39,546 nucleotides of DNA from Pleionea sp052032335. Lineage in GTDB: Bacteria > Pseudomonadota > Gammaproteobacteria > Enterobacterales > Kangiellaceae. Under the pieces are notes generated by a model. The model did no database searches and was not told the DNA's origin. It saw only the letters and a program-made list of their open reading frames with translations. The DNA lies in contig JBPEWV010000208.1 in the NCBI GenBank assembly GCA_052032335.1, positions 1 through 39,546 of the forward strand, in the 5' to 3' direction. A program made the position numbers and the translations under genes. Positions 1-9,557 of the stretch are shown here, piece by piece. Each line of letters begins with the position of its first letter. Positions within the stretch are counted from its first letter, which is position 1.

Positions 1-95
1 GGGTTTTTTTCTGGTTTGATAAAATAAAACTCTTAGAACTTATTTGCCAAAATTTTTTCTGCTGACCATACTCATGGTTAATCTTTAAAATCTCA

Positions 96-1352
96 ATGGC
101 TATAGTTATGTTTCCCTCATGGCATATAGATTTATCAAGAAAAATTTTAAGAACTTGTTTATCTATACTGATTTTATTAGCAACTAATTTTTCATCTCCT
201 TGCGCATTTTCAGCCGATGTATTGGTGTTTAACCCACAACCGTTTCGACTGGATGAGCGATTTTCTCGTAGTTACGACCTTGAAGAATACGGCTTGTTGC
301 ATCGCTACAGTTATCTTCCTGAGCCTGAATGGCGGCGTTTATTTGATACTGGGTTGATGGCGAGTATTGGCAGTGTTACCTCGAAAGAGTTTTACTCATT
401 GTTTCACCTTCAGCATTCGGTTAAAGCCACCGAGAACTTTTCTCTAGAGATTGAAGCCGACCGTGGCGAAGACTTTGACGGTCGTTATGAGCGGACCTTG
501 TTCGGGTTATCTTATCGCTGGCAGCAATGGGAGTTGTCGGCTTTTTCAGGCTTGGTTGCCGATAAATCGTCGGAAGATATTCGGCTCGACCTCAAATATA
601 ATTTTGACGCTAGTAATTTTCTACGAGGTTCAATTGTCGCGGTGGACTTTGTTGCTAATGACAAGCAGGAAGCCATAGAGTACACCCGACTGCCTTATAC
701 CTATTATCTTGAATGGGGGCTGGATGTATCGCCTCAGTGGCGTTGGAATTCTTATATTAACTATAACGCACCGTTAACGTTAATTGATCAAGCCAGTTTA
801 GACCGATTTGAGTATGAAAAATTAACCTTGCAATCGGATCTCTACTTTCAAAAATGCGACAGCTATTTATTTTATTGGAGTGTTGCGCTGGAAAAATCAA
901 GTCGGGAGCTATTTCGAGAAAGCACCTATGCTTTATTCGATCGAGATTTTTACAGCTTGACTTTTCGATTCGACCGTCACTTCGATAGTGGAGATGGTTA
1001 TTGGTTAGGAGTGCGCGCACTAAGATTGACGGAACTGGATTCTGGGTTTTCTGAGATTGATCAACGCTCACAACTCGAGCGTAACGAATGGATTGTATTT
1101 GCTGGTTGGCGTTGGCAGGTTTGGGGCAGTCAGTTTTTCTCACCGAATGTCTACATTGACCCCTTGGACAACGGGTTAACTTCTACCAGTCAAACGCAAC
1201 CATCGATTCGAAATAATGAAACATTGGTCAAGTTAAGCCTTCCCTACGAATGGCAATTTCAGAACGATTTGAAGATTGTCTTAAATACAACTTACGAGGT
1301 GGATCAAAATAATTTTGGCGGATTAAACCTTCAGTTTAACTATCCATTTTAA
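96..1352 (+). CDS. putative outer-membrane beta-barrel protein, function unknown
   Basis: I do not recognise the family. A hydrophobic stretch at about residues 17-34 followed by AFSA and Asp41 looks like a signal peptide with cleavage near residue 40. The mature part is rich in Trp, Tyr and Phe in alternating patterns and ends in FNYPF; a terminal Phe is typical of proteins inserted by the BAM complex. I therefore infer an outer-membrane barrel. The ATG at 96 and the in-frame ATG at 108 are both possible; neither has a good Shine-Dalgarno, and the second gives a shorter, more normal signal peptide. The gene stands alone, facing the protease gene on the other strand. Confidence 0.6.
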   Translation: MAIVMFPSWHIDLSRKILRTCLSILILLATNFSSPCAFSADVLVFNPQPFRLDERFSRSYDLEEYGLLHRYSYLPEPEWRRLFDTGLMASIGSVTSKEFYSLFHLQHSVKATENFSLEIEADRGEDFDGRYERTLFGLSYRWQQWELSAFSGLVADKSSEDIRLDLKYNFDASNFLRGSIVAVDFVANDKQEAIEYTRLPYTYYLEWGLDVSPQWRWNSYINYNAPLTLIDQASLDRFEYEKLTLQSDLYFQKCDSYLFYWSVALEKSSRELFRESTYALFDRDFYSLTFRFDRHFDSGDGYWLGVRALRLTELDSGFSEIDQRSQLERNEWIVFAGWRWQVWGSQFFSPNVYIDPLDNGLTSTSQTQPSIRNNETLVKLSLPYEWQFQNDLKIVLNTTYEVDQNNFGGLNLQFNYPF

Positions 1353-1372
1353 AGTCTAAACACTTCCCTTGA

Positions 1373-1561
1373 TTATTACTGCCTGATGGACAATCTATTC
1401 TTATAGAAGGCGTCATCCCGATTTATGGACACCGTTCGTCGGTTGTTCTCTATGATAAAGAATCTTCTACCGTCGCTTCTGCAATGAGAAAAAAAATAAT
1501 CTTTTATGGAAAAGACTTACATTCATATTGGAATAAAGAATTGAAAATAACTTATTAAAAC
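1373..1561 (+). pseudogene. start-less reading frame, possible 3' remnant of a lost gene
   Basis: An open frame of 62 codons runs from just after an in-frame TGA (1370-1372) to TAA (1559-1561). It has no start codon near its beginning; the only in-frame ATG lies about 35 codons in. It reads like real protein (PDGQ, IEGVIPIYGHRSS, HSYWNKELKITY) although the DNA is AT-rich and stops are expected often. It could be the tail of a gene whose front was deleted when the preceding barrel gene was placed here, or an unused frame that is open by chance. I do not recognise a family. Confidence 0.3.
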
Positions 1562-1600
1562 TTGTTATACGACATAAAAATATTCTATGTCGTATAACAA
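1562..1600 (-). terminator. perfect 15-bp inverted repeat, probable terminator of the protease gene
   Basis: The arms 1562-1576 and 1586-1600 are perfectly complementary over 15 bases around a 9-base loop. Read on the minus strand the hairpin lies 25 bases after the protease stop and is followed by GTTTTAAT, a short U-rich tail. The stem is AT-rich, so it could instead be a protein-binding dyad. Confidence 0.5.
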
Positions 1601-1625
1601 ATAATCATTGTTCGCAGACTGCGAC

Positions 1626-3425
1626 TTAATAGCAGGCGCTTCTGTAAATTAAGTGAACGGTGTTGGACTCTGCAGAGCAGCCATTGCCGTTACACGATTG
1701 AACCGTTGCTGTTGCCGATCGAGTCACATTAACGAACTGCGAAGTAGAGGATGTTGTTCTAGTTCCAAAGGCATTCGAAGTCACTTTATAATACGTTGCT
1801 CCTGACACAGCGTTCCAAGTTATTGTGTTCATCCCATAACACGCATCCCAATAGCTGTTAGCTCGAGGTGCCACTAACATGTCTCGAATTCTAAGCATCG
1901 CTGCTCGAATATCAGGACGGGGGCCAATGTCGAATGCAACGCCTTGCTGAGAGCCCGTTTCAACCAACAGGTTTCTCATTGCGTTGGGATTCAAAACATC
2001 ACCTTTGGTTGCTTTGTAATGGCCTTGTATGGAAGCAATTGCACCGGCAACGATTGGCGAAGCCGATGACGTTCCGCCAAACCCGTCGCCGTATTGTCGA
2101 TGGAACCCGCCATCAAACAAACTCGAACCATAATTTCCTGCGCTTGCAACGTTTTCACCCCAAGCGTTGACATCGATGCGAGAGCCATGATTTGAAAACC
2201 ACAATCGAAACGCATTCTGATTAGAAGAGCCGGCTCCGACCATAATTGCGCCAGAATCACGAACATTACGGTTGAATCGATTGTTGTATATCGCGAGATC
2301 TAAGTCTTCGCCCCCGTTTCCGGCAGCCTCAACAACTATGATACCTGCGGCACTGGCGGTTCTTATCGCGTCATAATTCGCTTGAAGCCACTCCATGGGC
2401 ACACATTCTGACTGATCATCACTGGTGCAAGTATCATCGGATTGGATGTTTCGATTGATTTGCCCCTCAAGGATCATAATGTCACCAGCATTGAGTCTGG
2501 AAGCTGCCGCAGAGATTGAACCAGCGGTACTGCTGCCCCAACCTCGAAAACCAAACTGCGATCGATACGCGATACCTGTAATGCCTCTCGAGTCACGCTT
2601 CGCCCCCATAACACTGACCACAGCCGTGCCATGGTCACTGTTATTGGCGTCGTTTGAACGATAAAACAACGAAGGTAAGTCTTCGTGTAGATGATCCAGT
2701 CCATTTTCTAGATCAATGATTTTAACTCCGACGCCGGTTCCCCCAGTTTGAGTCCAACCGTATAACGCATCGACTCCGTGTGGCGCAGGTTCCAAATAAT
2801 CCTGTTCGTCTTGAAGATCCGGCGTAACTGCTCCACCACCGCCACCGCCAGGTGGCCAATCGGGTTCGCAACCGGTTAAATCGGGGCACTCTTCGAATAT
2901 TCGGGCAGATACGACGGGCGTTTCAAATTCAACCACGTCGACAAAATCCAGCTTGTTTAATTTGTTAGCTATCCGTTCAATGTCCTTTTGTGTCATACCG
3001 TTTGTAACAGGAATGGACATCCAATTTTCCAACTTGGGTAAAGCCTGTTTCTGTGACATTTTATAGCCATTCGAAAGCGCTTTTCGTCGCAACTCGACCA
3101 AATCGCTTTTGGGCAGTTGTGAATGAACCCGCTTCGGCGCGAGACTTTCGGCTGAATAAATTTTATTCAATGTTGATATTAATTGGTCGTGGTTTTTAGA
3201 CTTCCCGTTACTTTTAATGGTTTTAAATGATCGCGCCTTTTCATCTATCTCTAAATCAACGCTGTCATTGACTTTAAAGTTAATGGCGACAATATCGGTT
3301 GAGTGAGCCGTTATTTGACTGGGTTTTTCGAATTCAGAGTGTTGCGTTCCTTTTTTAGAATACGCCTCATTCGTTAACAAAAGCCCTATCAAAAGTCCTA
3401 TTGATACTTTTATTTTGTTATTCAT
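1626..3425 (-). CDS. secreted S8 (subtilisin-like) serine protease with C-terminal fibronectin-III-like module
   Basis: The protein is exported by an N-terminal signal peptide (residues 1-23, AYS site). A prodomain-like region (about 40-175) ends before a Gly-rich linker (193-198). The S8 catalytic triad is visible: Asp238 in KIIDLE, His265 in SDHGTAVV, and Ser453 in GTSSASP, with the oxyanion Asn370 in AAGN. After the catalytic domain, residues about 520-599 form a short beta-rich module with a CNGNGCS motif (578-584) similar to the one in the secreted protein at 9558-11708. An AGGA Shine-Dalgarno lies 6 bases before the ATG. The family degrades extracellular protein; the substrate is unknown. 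The gene stands alone. Confidence 0.9.
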   Translation of the reverse strand: MNNKIKVSIGLLIGLLLTNEAYSKKGTQHSEFEKPSQITAHSTDIVAINFKVNDSVDLEIDEKARSFKTIKSNGKSKNHDQLISTLNKIYSAESLAPKRVHSQLPKSDLVELRRKALSNGYKMSQKQALPKLENWMSIPVTNGMTQKDIERIANKLNKLDFVDVVEFETPVVSARIFEECPDLTGCEPDWPPGGGGGGAVTPDLQDEQDYLEPAPHGVDALYGWTQTGGTGVGVKIIDLENGLDHLHEDLPSLFYRSNDANNSDHGTAVVSVMGAKRDSRGITGIAYRSQFGFRGWGSSTAGSISAAASRLNAGDIMILEGQINRNIQSDDTCTSDDQSECVPMEWLQANYDAIRTASAAGIIVVEAAGNGGEDLDLAIYNNRFNRNVRDSGAIMVGAGSSNQNAFRLWFSNHGSRIDVNAWGENVASAGNYGSSLFDGGFHRQYGDGFGGTSSASPIVAGAIASIQGHYKATKGDVLNPNAMRNLLVETGSQQGVAFDIGPRPDIRAAMLRIRDMLVAPRANSYWDACYGMNTITWNAVSGATYYKVTSNAFGTRTTSSTSQFVNVTRSATATVQSCNGNGCSAESNTVHLIYRSACY

Positions 3426-3721
3426 AAATGTCCTATTTTATTACTTTGGCATCGCGCCTTCTTTCGTATAATGTCACTTTCGAATCGTTATCGTAACGTT
3501 TCTAAGCGGCAATAGAATGAATGTCGGAAGGAGATAGTGTCAATAAAGGAATCGCATTATTGAATAAATAATTCAAAAAAATATCGAAATGAGTTTTTTC
3601 GGGATTTCTGATCATCTTATTATCTTGAAAAAACCGCTCACTAATGACAACGATGGGTATCGAATTGTAATTGAAGCGGTCGTATCACAGATGCCGTTGA
3701 AATTCGATAAGTAATTTACGG
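3426..3721. other. intergenic stretch without a gene
   Basis: This 296-base, AT-rich region separates the protease start from the stop of the DUF3667-like gene. Reading minus, it must carry the protease promoter and the 3' end of the upstream operon. I see no convincing hairpin terminator or promoter match and no coding frame. Confidence 0.6.
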
Positions 3722-4564
3722 TTATTGAACTTCAACTAAGCTGGCGGTAATTAAAAATTGTAAAAGTCGAAAAGCAGTATGACAAAGTTGATACGCGATT
3801 AGCAATAGTGGTAAACGCCAAAGACATTGTATCCAAGATAGCTGAAACATTTTTCTCAATGCGAATATCAGGTACACCGCTAACCCAACAGGTAATAATA
3901 AGAAATACACTTTATTCGGTAGAATGGATGGATTGATCCAGTAAACCACATTGCCAATAACAAAAGCTGGAATCATTGCAATAAAGACCCACATGAGTAA
4001 CCAACTGTGCATGTTTAAACTAAAATTAAAGTAATCTCCTGAATAGTATTGGCGATTGGCCAGTAGGATTGCGCTGGCTAAAGCATAAATGGGTACTTGT
4101 AAAATAATAAGAGAGCGCGCTAAAACGATAACCAGCTGATTGTAGTTTTGTTCGAACTCTTTGTAGGGAATGTTATTGTTGTTTAAATACTGGTTGAGCT
4201 CGCCTTTTATAAAGGCACTATAAGGTTGTAATGTAATTTGATCGTATAAGTTAATATAAAAATCCGTTAACGGCGAGAACATCACAAAAATGACATTCAG
4301 TACGAAAAATAAAGTAATGGGTTTTAAATATTCAACCCGCCGGCCGATATAGTAATGGTATTCCAATTCACCCGGTTTAAGAAGAATGGCTCGCAACGTT
4401 TTCCAAAGCTTACCGTCGACAGAGGTTAAATCTTGAATGATGTCGGATAGAATGTAATGCAACGACCGAAGTTTATTATTCAGCCGTTGCTCACCACATT
4501 GACTACAGAATTCACCTTTTCTTTCTGAACCGCAACTGGGGCACTGAGTGTTTTCTAAATCCAT
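3722..4564 (-). CDS. DUF3667-like zinc-ribbon membrane protein
   Basis: The N-terminus holds a two-knuckle zinc ribbon, CPSCG (residues 8-12) and CSQCG (20-24), with a GEFC spacer typical of DUF3667 proteins. About 40 residues follow that contain an amphipathic stretch, then about four to five hydrophobic segments (roughly 95-115, 145-170, 185-210, 220-240, 250-272). It is therefore an inner-membrane protein with a cytoplasmic metal-binding head. The family has no settled function. The gene starts 20 bases after the stop of the sugar dehydrogenase gene on the same strand, so the two are probably cotranscribed. Confidence 0.7.
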   Translation of the reverse strand: MDLENTQCPSCGSERKGEFCSQCGEQRLNNKLRSLHYILSDIIQDLTSVDGKLWKTLRAILLKPGELEYHYYIGRRVEYLKPITLFFVLNVIFVMFSPLTDFYINLYDQITLQPYSAFIKGELNQYLNNNNIPYKEFEQNYNQLVIVLARSLIILQVPIYALASAILLANRQYYSGDYFNFSLNMHSWLLMWVFIAMIPAFVIGNVVYWINPSILPNKVYFLLLPVGLAVYLIFALRKMFQLSWIQCLWRLPLLLIAYQLCHTAFRLLQFLITASLVEVQ

Positions 4565-4584
4565 TTTATTAATTTCAGTTTATT

Positions 4585-5673
4585 TTATGGATTTTTGGGA
4601 ATGATTTTTTTGATACCGTCGCCATCGGTAGCGACATAAATGTAGCCATCACTCAGTTGTTTTACATTTCTTACGCGACCAATACCTTTCATAACGATTT
4701 GGGTGTCAACAACTTTATTGCCATCCAGCTTACACAATACCAGATAACCAAATTTCAAAGAACCAACCAGCAGGTGTCCTTTCCAATCAGAGTAACGATC
4801 ACTGGTCACAAACGTCATGCCCGAAGGTGCAATTGAAGGATCCCAGTAATACTCTGGCTGTTCCATACCGTCTTTGTGCGTCAATTCGGTGATGGTTGTT
4901 CCACTGTAATTAACACCGTAGGTGATGGTGGGCCAACCATAGTTTTTCCCTTTGGCAATTATATTGATTTCGTCACCACCTTTGGGCCCATGCTCGTGGG
5001 TCCAGATGGCACCAGTTTTAGGGTGTACTGCCATACCCTGTGGGTTTCGGTGCCCGTAAGAGTAGATGGCTGGCTTGGCGTCTTTGTTATCGACGAATGG
5101 GTTGTCATCGGGTACTGCGCCATCGTCTTTTAGACGATAGATTTTGCCGCCATCTGTGGTGATATCTTGTGGCAAGGCATCGCGATCACCTCGGTCACCA
5201 ATTGAAAAATACAAAAAGCCCTGTTGATCAAATTCGAGTCGACTGCCGAAGTGCCGACCATTGGTCGAATTGGGCGTTGCTTTATAAATGAATTTTAAGT
5301 CAGTCAAACTTGTATCGTCGAGTTTGGCGCGAACAATCGCAGTATTACTGCCTCGGCCCTCGCCTTGCGGACTGGACAGTGAAAGATAGATAAACTGATT
5401 TTGTTTAAAATTCGGATGAGTTTCGACATCAAGTAGCCCACCCTGACCGGAAGCGGCGATTTCGGGTAATCCTTGCACCGGGGTTTTCGAGCCATCCGCT
5501 AAATTAACACGATAAAGCTTGCCTGATCGTTCGGTGATGAGTGCCTGTCCGCCCGGTAATTCGGCCATTCCCCAAGGAACGCTGATACCCTCTACCACGG
5601 TTTTTGATTCATTGGCCATGGCGGAAAGGGCGCTGGTAAAACACAGGATGGTGATGATCTTGTGGAGTTTCAT
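4585..5673 (-). CDS. exported PQQ-dependent aldose sugar dehydrogenase-like protein (YliI/Asd type)
   Basis: A signal peptide (residues 1-20, ending SAMA) directs export to the periplasm. The mature part is a six-bladed propeller of the soluble glucose dehydrogenase family: GQGGLLDVETHPNF near 76-90, GRHFGSRL near 139 with the histidine expected to act as catalytic base, SIGDRGDRD near 157, YSYGHRNPQGMAVHP near 205, and HEHGPKGGDE near 227. Proteins of this family oxidise aldoses with PQQ bound and calcium. No PQQ biosynthesis gene lies in the window, so the cofactor must come from elsewhere. Length (362) is normal. It is the first gene of a pair with the DUF3667-like protein and diverges from the TonB receptor. 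Confidence 0.88.
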   Translation of the reverse strand: MKLHKIITILCFTSALSAMANESKTVVEGISVPWGMAELPGGQALITERSGKLYRVNLADGSKTPVQGLPEIAASGQGGLLDVETHPNFKQNQFIYLSLSSPQGEGRGSNTAIVRAKLDDTSLTDLKFIYKATPNSTNGRHFGSRLEFDQQGFLYFSIGDRGDRDALPQDITTDGGKIYRLKDDGAVPDDNPFVDNKDAKPAIYSYGHRNPQGMAVHPKTGAIWTHEHGPKGGDEINIIAKGKNYGWPTITYGVNYSGTTITELTHKDGMEQPEYYWDPSIAPSGMTFVTSDRYSDWKGHLLVGSLKFGYLVLCKLDGNKVVDTQIVMKGIGRVRNVKQLSDGYIYVATDGDGIKKIIPKNP

Positions 5674-5799
5674 ATTAAATCCTTGTATCTGTTTTACTCG
5701 GTTTTACGTAGTAGCAACCATTTTAGACCATTCGGTGTAAAATCCGAAACCAAACGTGTTAGCCTGCGCTTACTGCAGCCCAAACCATAAGAAGTCAAC

Positions 5800-7875
5800 G
5801 TGATAAAACGAAAACTTAAGTTAACGCTAGTCGCTATTGCAAGCTTCCAGTGGACGCCCGCAATAGCCGACGACAACAGTCAATCAACCGACCAAGTGAA
5901 ACGTCTGGTGGTGATCGCCGAGCGGCAAGCGCAACCAGCGTCGCAAGTTAATGGCAGTGTTACGGCCGTTGATGAAGCATTGAGCCTGATTCAACCGAAT
6001 CACTTGAATGAGCTGTCGACTGAGGTGCCGGGTCTCTGGATCAGTAAAGGTAACGGACAGGAGCATTTAACCGCCATTCGCTCGCCAGTATTTACCGGAC
6101 CGGGATCTTGCGCCGAATTTTTGATGCTCCAAAATGGTGTATCGCTGCGCGCAAAAGGCTTTTGTAACGTGAATCAATTGTTCGACAGTTTTTTCGAACA
6201 AGCAACTCAAGTGGAAGTGTTTCGCGGTACGCATTCTGCTTTTTATGGCAGTGATGCGGTGCATGGTGTTATTAATGTTAATACCAAAGAATTGGACCGA
6301 GTGCTTGAACCCCGTCACTCAGTAAAATTAAAGCTGGGTGACTTTGGTTTTTTACGAGCGGATATTGAATCGGTGTTTGATGAACAGGCGTTCAAGTTTA
6401 CATCTAGCAAAGATCAGGGTGTTAAACGCAACTCAGGTTTCGATCAACAAAAGCTGCAGTATGAATTGTTGAACAACGCTTCGAATTTCTCGATTCATAC
6501 GGTTCTGACAGCGAATAATCTTAACCAGGAGACGGCGGGATACCTGCAGATGGGTGAATCGGCCTATCGAAATTCATCAAGTCTGTACGTTAATGAATTT
6601 CCGGAGGCGTTTCGCGATGCTCAATCGTTTCGCCTTCAATCGACTGTAAAACCGAAGTCGAAGGATAACTGGTCATTAACGCCCTACCTGCGTTACACCG
6701 ATATGTCATTCTTAATGCATTTTCTGCCGGGTCAGCCAGTTGAAAACAATGGCCATTACAGTCTCGGAGCGAATGCCGACTTTCGTTTCGGTGAAGAAGA
6801 GTTTTTCTGGCGATACGGTATCGATGTGGAATTAACACGAGGCTATCTGGAACAAGTACAGTCTGCGGCAACCGACAGCGGAATCGATTTTCTCGACGAG
6901 GTTTTACCCATCGGGAAACATTATGACTTTGAAGTAGACAGTGCCTACCTGGGCAGTTTTATCGCAACTGACTGGCGTATTGATGGTGCTAGCAAGCTGA
7001 GCGCCGGTATGCGATTCGATTACGTTCGCTACGACTACAACAATCGCATGCTAACCGGACGAACCAGAGCCGATGGTTCCGCCTGTGGATTTGGCGGTTG
7101 TCGTTACACACGGCCTGCCGATCGCAGTGACGACTTTTCGCAGCCGTCTGTGTTTGTGTCTTACGGCTATCGTATTTCAAACGGTCTGAAATATTACGTA
7201 AAATGGGATAAGGGATTTCGGGCACCGCAAGTCACCGAATTGTATCGTTTGCAAAACGGTCAGACGACGGCCGAACTTGAACCGCAAGAGGTCACGAGCT
7301 TCGAGGCTGGCCTCCGATTCCATGGCGATAATCTGCTAACCTCATTTGCCGTTTTTAATATGAATAAATCCAATGTGATTTACCAGAACACCGAACGCGC
7401 CTGGGTTTATAATGCCACTACGGAACATCAGGGCATTGAATGGTCAGCCAACTACGCTTTCGATGAACACTGGTATTTCAACGCTCAGTGGATCTGGGCG
7501 AAACATAACTACACCAGTAATAGCCAGCTAACCTCTGAGAATATAGACGGAAATGATATGGATACTGCGCCTCGGCACATGGGCGCCTTATCGGTATTGT
7601 GGTCGCCCGTTGCACAATGGGAGCTGCGTACCAGCATCCGGAACATGGGTGGTTATTATTTGAACCCCGAAAACACCGAGCGATATCCGGGTCATACCGC
7701 GGTTTCTTTTGATGCGGCTTGGCAACTGTCGTCACAAACGCGGTTGATATTGAATATTCGAAATTTGACCGATCAACGATACGCTGATCGGGCCGATTAT
7801 GCATTTGGTCAGCATCGATATTTCGTTGCTGAACCGAGAAGGGTTTTCTTGGGTGTGGAACTGCAGCTGAATTAA
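5800..7875 (+). CDS. TonB-dependent outer-membrane receptor
   Basis: This is an active-transport receptor of the outer membrane. A signal peptide (residues 1-23, ending AIADD) is followed by a TonB-box-like VKRLVVIAE and a plug domain with VPGLWI, a Cys pair (GSCAEFL and GFCNVNQL), and VEVFRGTHSAFYGSDAVHGVINV-type plug-end sequence. The 22-strand barrel region follows, with the conserved WDKGFRAPQVTELYR element near 468. The Cys pair in the plug is seen in a BtuB-like subgroup; the ligand cannot be predicted. Translation starts at GTG (5800), the only plausible start before the signal peptide. The gene ends tail-to-tail with the LamG regulator gene, overlapping by 4 bases. Confidence 0.9.
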   Translation: MIKRKLKLTLVAIASFQWTPAIADDNSQSTDQVKRLVVIAERQAQPASQVNGSVTAVDEALSLIQPNHLNELSTEVPGLWISKGNGQEHLTAIRSPVFTGPGSCAEFLMLQNGVSLRAKGFCNVNQLFDSFFEQATQVEVFRGTHSAFYGSDAVHGVINVNTKELDRVLEPRHSVKLKLGDFGFLRADIESVFDEQAFKFTSSKDQGVKRNSGFDQQKLQYELLNNASNFSIHTVLTANNLNQETAGYLQMGESAYRNSSSLYVNEFPEAFRDAQSFRLQSTVKPKSKDNWSLTPYLRYTDMSFLMHFLPGQPVENNGHYSLGANADFRFGEEEFFWRYGIDVELTRGYLEQVQSAATDSGIDFLDEVLPIGKHYDFEVDSAYLGSFIATDWRIDGASKLSAGMRFDYVRYDYNNRMLTGRTRADGSACGFGGCRYTRPADRSDDFSQPSVFVSYGYRISNGLKYYVKWDKGFRAPQVTELYRLQNGQTTAELEPQEVTSFEAGLRFHGDNLLTSFAVFNMNKSNVIYQNTERAWVYNATTEHQGIEWSANYAFDEHWYFNAQWIWAKHNYTSNSQLTSENIDGNDMDTAPRHMGALSVLWSPVAQWELRTSIRNMGGYYLNPENTERYPGHTAVSFDAAWQLSSQTRLILNIRNLTDQRYADRADYAFGQHRYFVAEPRRVFLGVELQLN

Positions 7876-9395
7876 TGCATGGTTTGCGGTAGCTCGCAGT
7901 GTCTTGATGCACCTTTATTGTGAAGCATAGATACCTCACTCTCACTCAATGCGTATTGGTGAATCGATACTTCGCCAATGCTACCTTTAAATAAACTACT
8001 AACGAAAGACGAACGACTACCGATACGAAGGGGCTGCAAATTGCTAAGACTGTTGGCTCGAATTCGAGGATCAAATTCAATGTCCAGTTGACCATCAACG
8101 TAAATTTTCAATCCGTTTGGAGAGTCACGGTCGACCGAAATGGCGACAAAATGCCATTGATTGTCGGCAATAAAAGTACGACCCAAGTAGTTGGTACATG
8201 ACGATATCTTGGGGTCCAGCGAGCAATACCACTCACCGTTTCCGTCAGCCATTTGGGTGCCAATAAAACCGTTATATATGTGAACATTGTAACCTCTAAC
8301 ATTTCCCGATAGTTTTTCGTCACGTTTGTCGATAATTATATTGGTGGCCAGGCTTGATGTTTTTATCCAGCTTGTGATGGCGTAATCACCCGTATCGAAG
8401 TTCAATTCATCACTGTGTGGTATTTCTACGAAGTCGTCGACGCCATCGAGGCAAAACGCACGCGTTTTTTCTTTAGGGTGTAAACTGATCTGGCTGTTTG
8501 TCTCGAACGTGGCTTGTTGGCTCGGTTTTGTCCTTGAAAAAAAGCCCAGCTTTGCTCTTGCACTCATGTCTTGAATCGCTTGGTTTACTATGGCCTGGTT
8601 GCTGGTCGACTTACCCGGCTTGAGTTGCAATCGCTGACTCCAAATATAAGCAGATTGCTGCATATCAATTAAGTAAATTGATATGTTCCAGATGTCTTCG
8701 TCGCCTTCCGTTCGAATAGTTCGCAGCAAGTAATCGGGATTTGGTTTTTCTAGGTTTGTCTGCAGTCGATTGTCTCGTTGTTTTGCGATTATGGAAGACA
8801 CTTTAATTCCCTTTATTTCGAGTAATGCGTCAAGTAAGTGACTGGCAATGACATCGATGTCACTCTCGATATCTGTATTATGAGATAAGTATTCGAATTG
8901 GATCGCTATTGTTGGCTCCCTTTCGCGTTGCTCCGCTTCGCGGGCATTTACCATCGTAAGTAGAATGCCAAATACACTGACGATGAGTAACAGGTAAACA
9001 ATTGAGCTTGGTTTAATCGGTATCAATGGTTGGTTTTTTTTAATACGTTTGATTTCGACTTCATCAATTAACATGTACCCCTTTTTCGGGATGGTTTTAA
9101 TGATACTGACATCGCTTTCTGGGTTATCGAGTAACTTTCTTAAGCTGGCGATGTTTCTATTCAGTGAGTTATCACTTGCATGTCGTCCTCTCCAGACTTC
9201 TGAAATAATCGTTTCCCGTGTGACTAACTGCCCCTGTGATTTTAAGAGCAATAAAAAAACGTCCAGTACACGAGGCTCAATGGTTTGTTGATTATTTCCG
9301 TGTGCGATAGTTAATGAGTGTGGATCAATAATTCGTTCATTAATCAAAAATCGATTTTGGTCGCTGCCCATATCGCAAAATCCATATGTCTTCAT
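7872..9395 (-). CDS. ToxR/CadC-like membrane regulator with extracytoplasmic LamG lectin domain
   Basis: Residues about 12-110 form an OmpR/ToxR-type winged helix (LTIAHGNNQQTIEPRVLDVF, RETIISEVWRG, NSLNRNIASLRKLLD, IKTIPKKGYML). One membrane segment (about 131-149) follows, then an outer domain of about 160 residues, and finally a LamG/concanavalin-like domain (about 315-497: LDGVDDFVEIPHS, AITSWIKT, WHFVAISVD, IYVDGQ, FKGSIGEVSIH). The layout suggests direct control of transcription by a periplasmic, possibly glycan-binding, signal. It is divergent from the MACPF-like gene, the likeliest target, and overlaps the end of the TonB receptor gene. A perfect 14-base palindrome (9388-9401) spans the start codon and could be an autoregulatory site. 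A second ATG eight codons in is possible. Confidence 0.82.
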   Translation of the reverse strand: MKTYGFCDMGSDQNRFLINERIIDPHSLTIAHGNNQQTIEPRVLDVFLLLLKSQGQLVTRETIISEVWRGRHASDNSLNRNIASLRKLLDNPESDVSIIKTIPKKGYMLIDEVEIKRIKKNQPLIPIKPSSIVYLLLIVSVFGILLTMVNAREAEQREREPTIAIQFEYLSHNTDIESDIDVIASHLLDALLEIKGIKVSSIIAKQRDNRLQTNLEKPNPDYLLRTIRTEGDEDIWNISIYLIDMQQSAYIWSQRLQLKPGKSTSNQAIVNQAIQDMSARAKLGFFSRTKPSQQATFETNSQISLHPKEKTRAFCLDGVDDFVEIPHSDELNFDTGDYAITSWIKTSSLATNIIIDKRDEKLSGNVRGYNVHIYNGFIGTQMADGNGEWYCSLDPKISSCTNYLGRTFIADNQWHFVAISVDRDSPNGLKIYVDGQLDIEFDPRIRANSLSNLQPLRIGSRSSFVSSLFKGSIGEVSIHQYALSESEVSMLHNKGASRHCELPQTMH

Positions 9396-9557
9396 GAAGA
9401 CTTAATATCTTAATCGCTCAGTATGAAATTCATAAGGCATTATTCACATCGAATTCATTATTTTAACTCGAGACCGTGGCACTCTTTTTATGCTTTAGAA
9501 GTAAAAGCAGAAAATAAATCGACAAGTTTAAAAAATTATAATTAACGGAGATACGCA

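Noticed and set aside
757..1143. 128-codon minus-strand frame
   Set aside because: It is antisense to the putative barrel gene and has the Cys/Asn-rich look of a shadow.
1562..1600. integron attC-like site
   Set aside because: The arms only loosely resemble attC core sites, no integrase or cassette array is present, and the site fits a terminator.
7478..7945. 155-codon minus-strand frame
   Set aside because: It is a shadow across the end of the TonB receptor gene, with no recognisable features.
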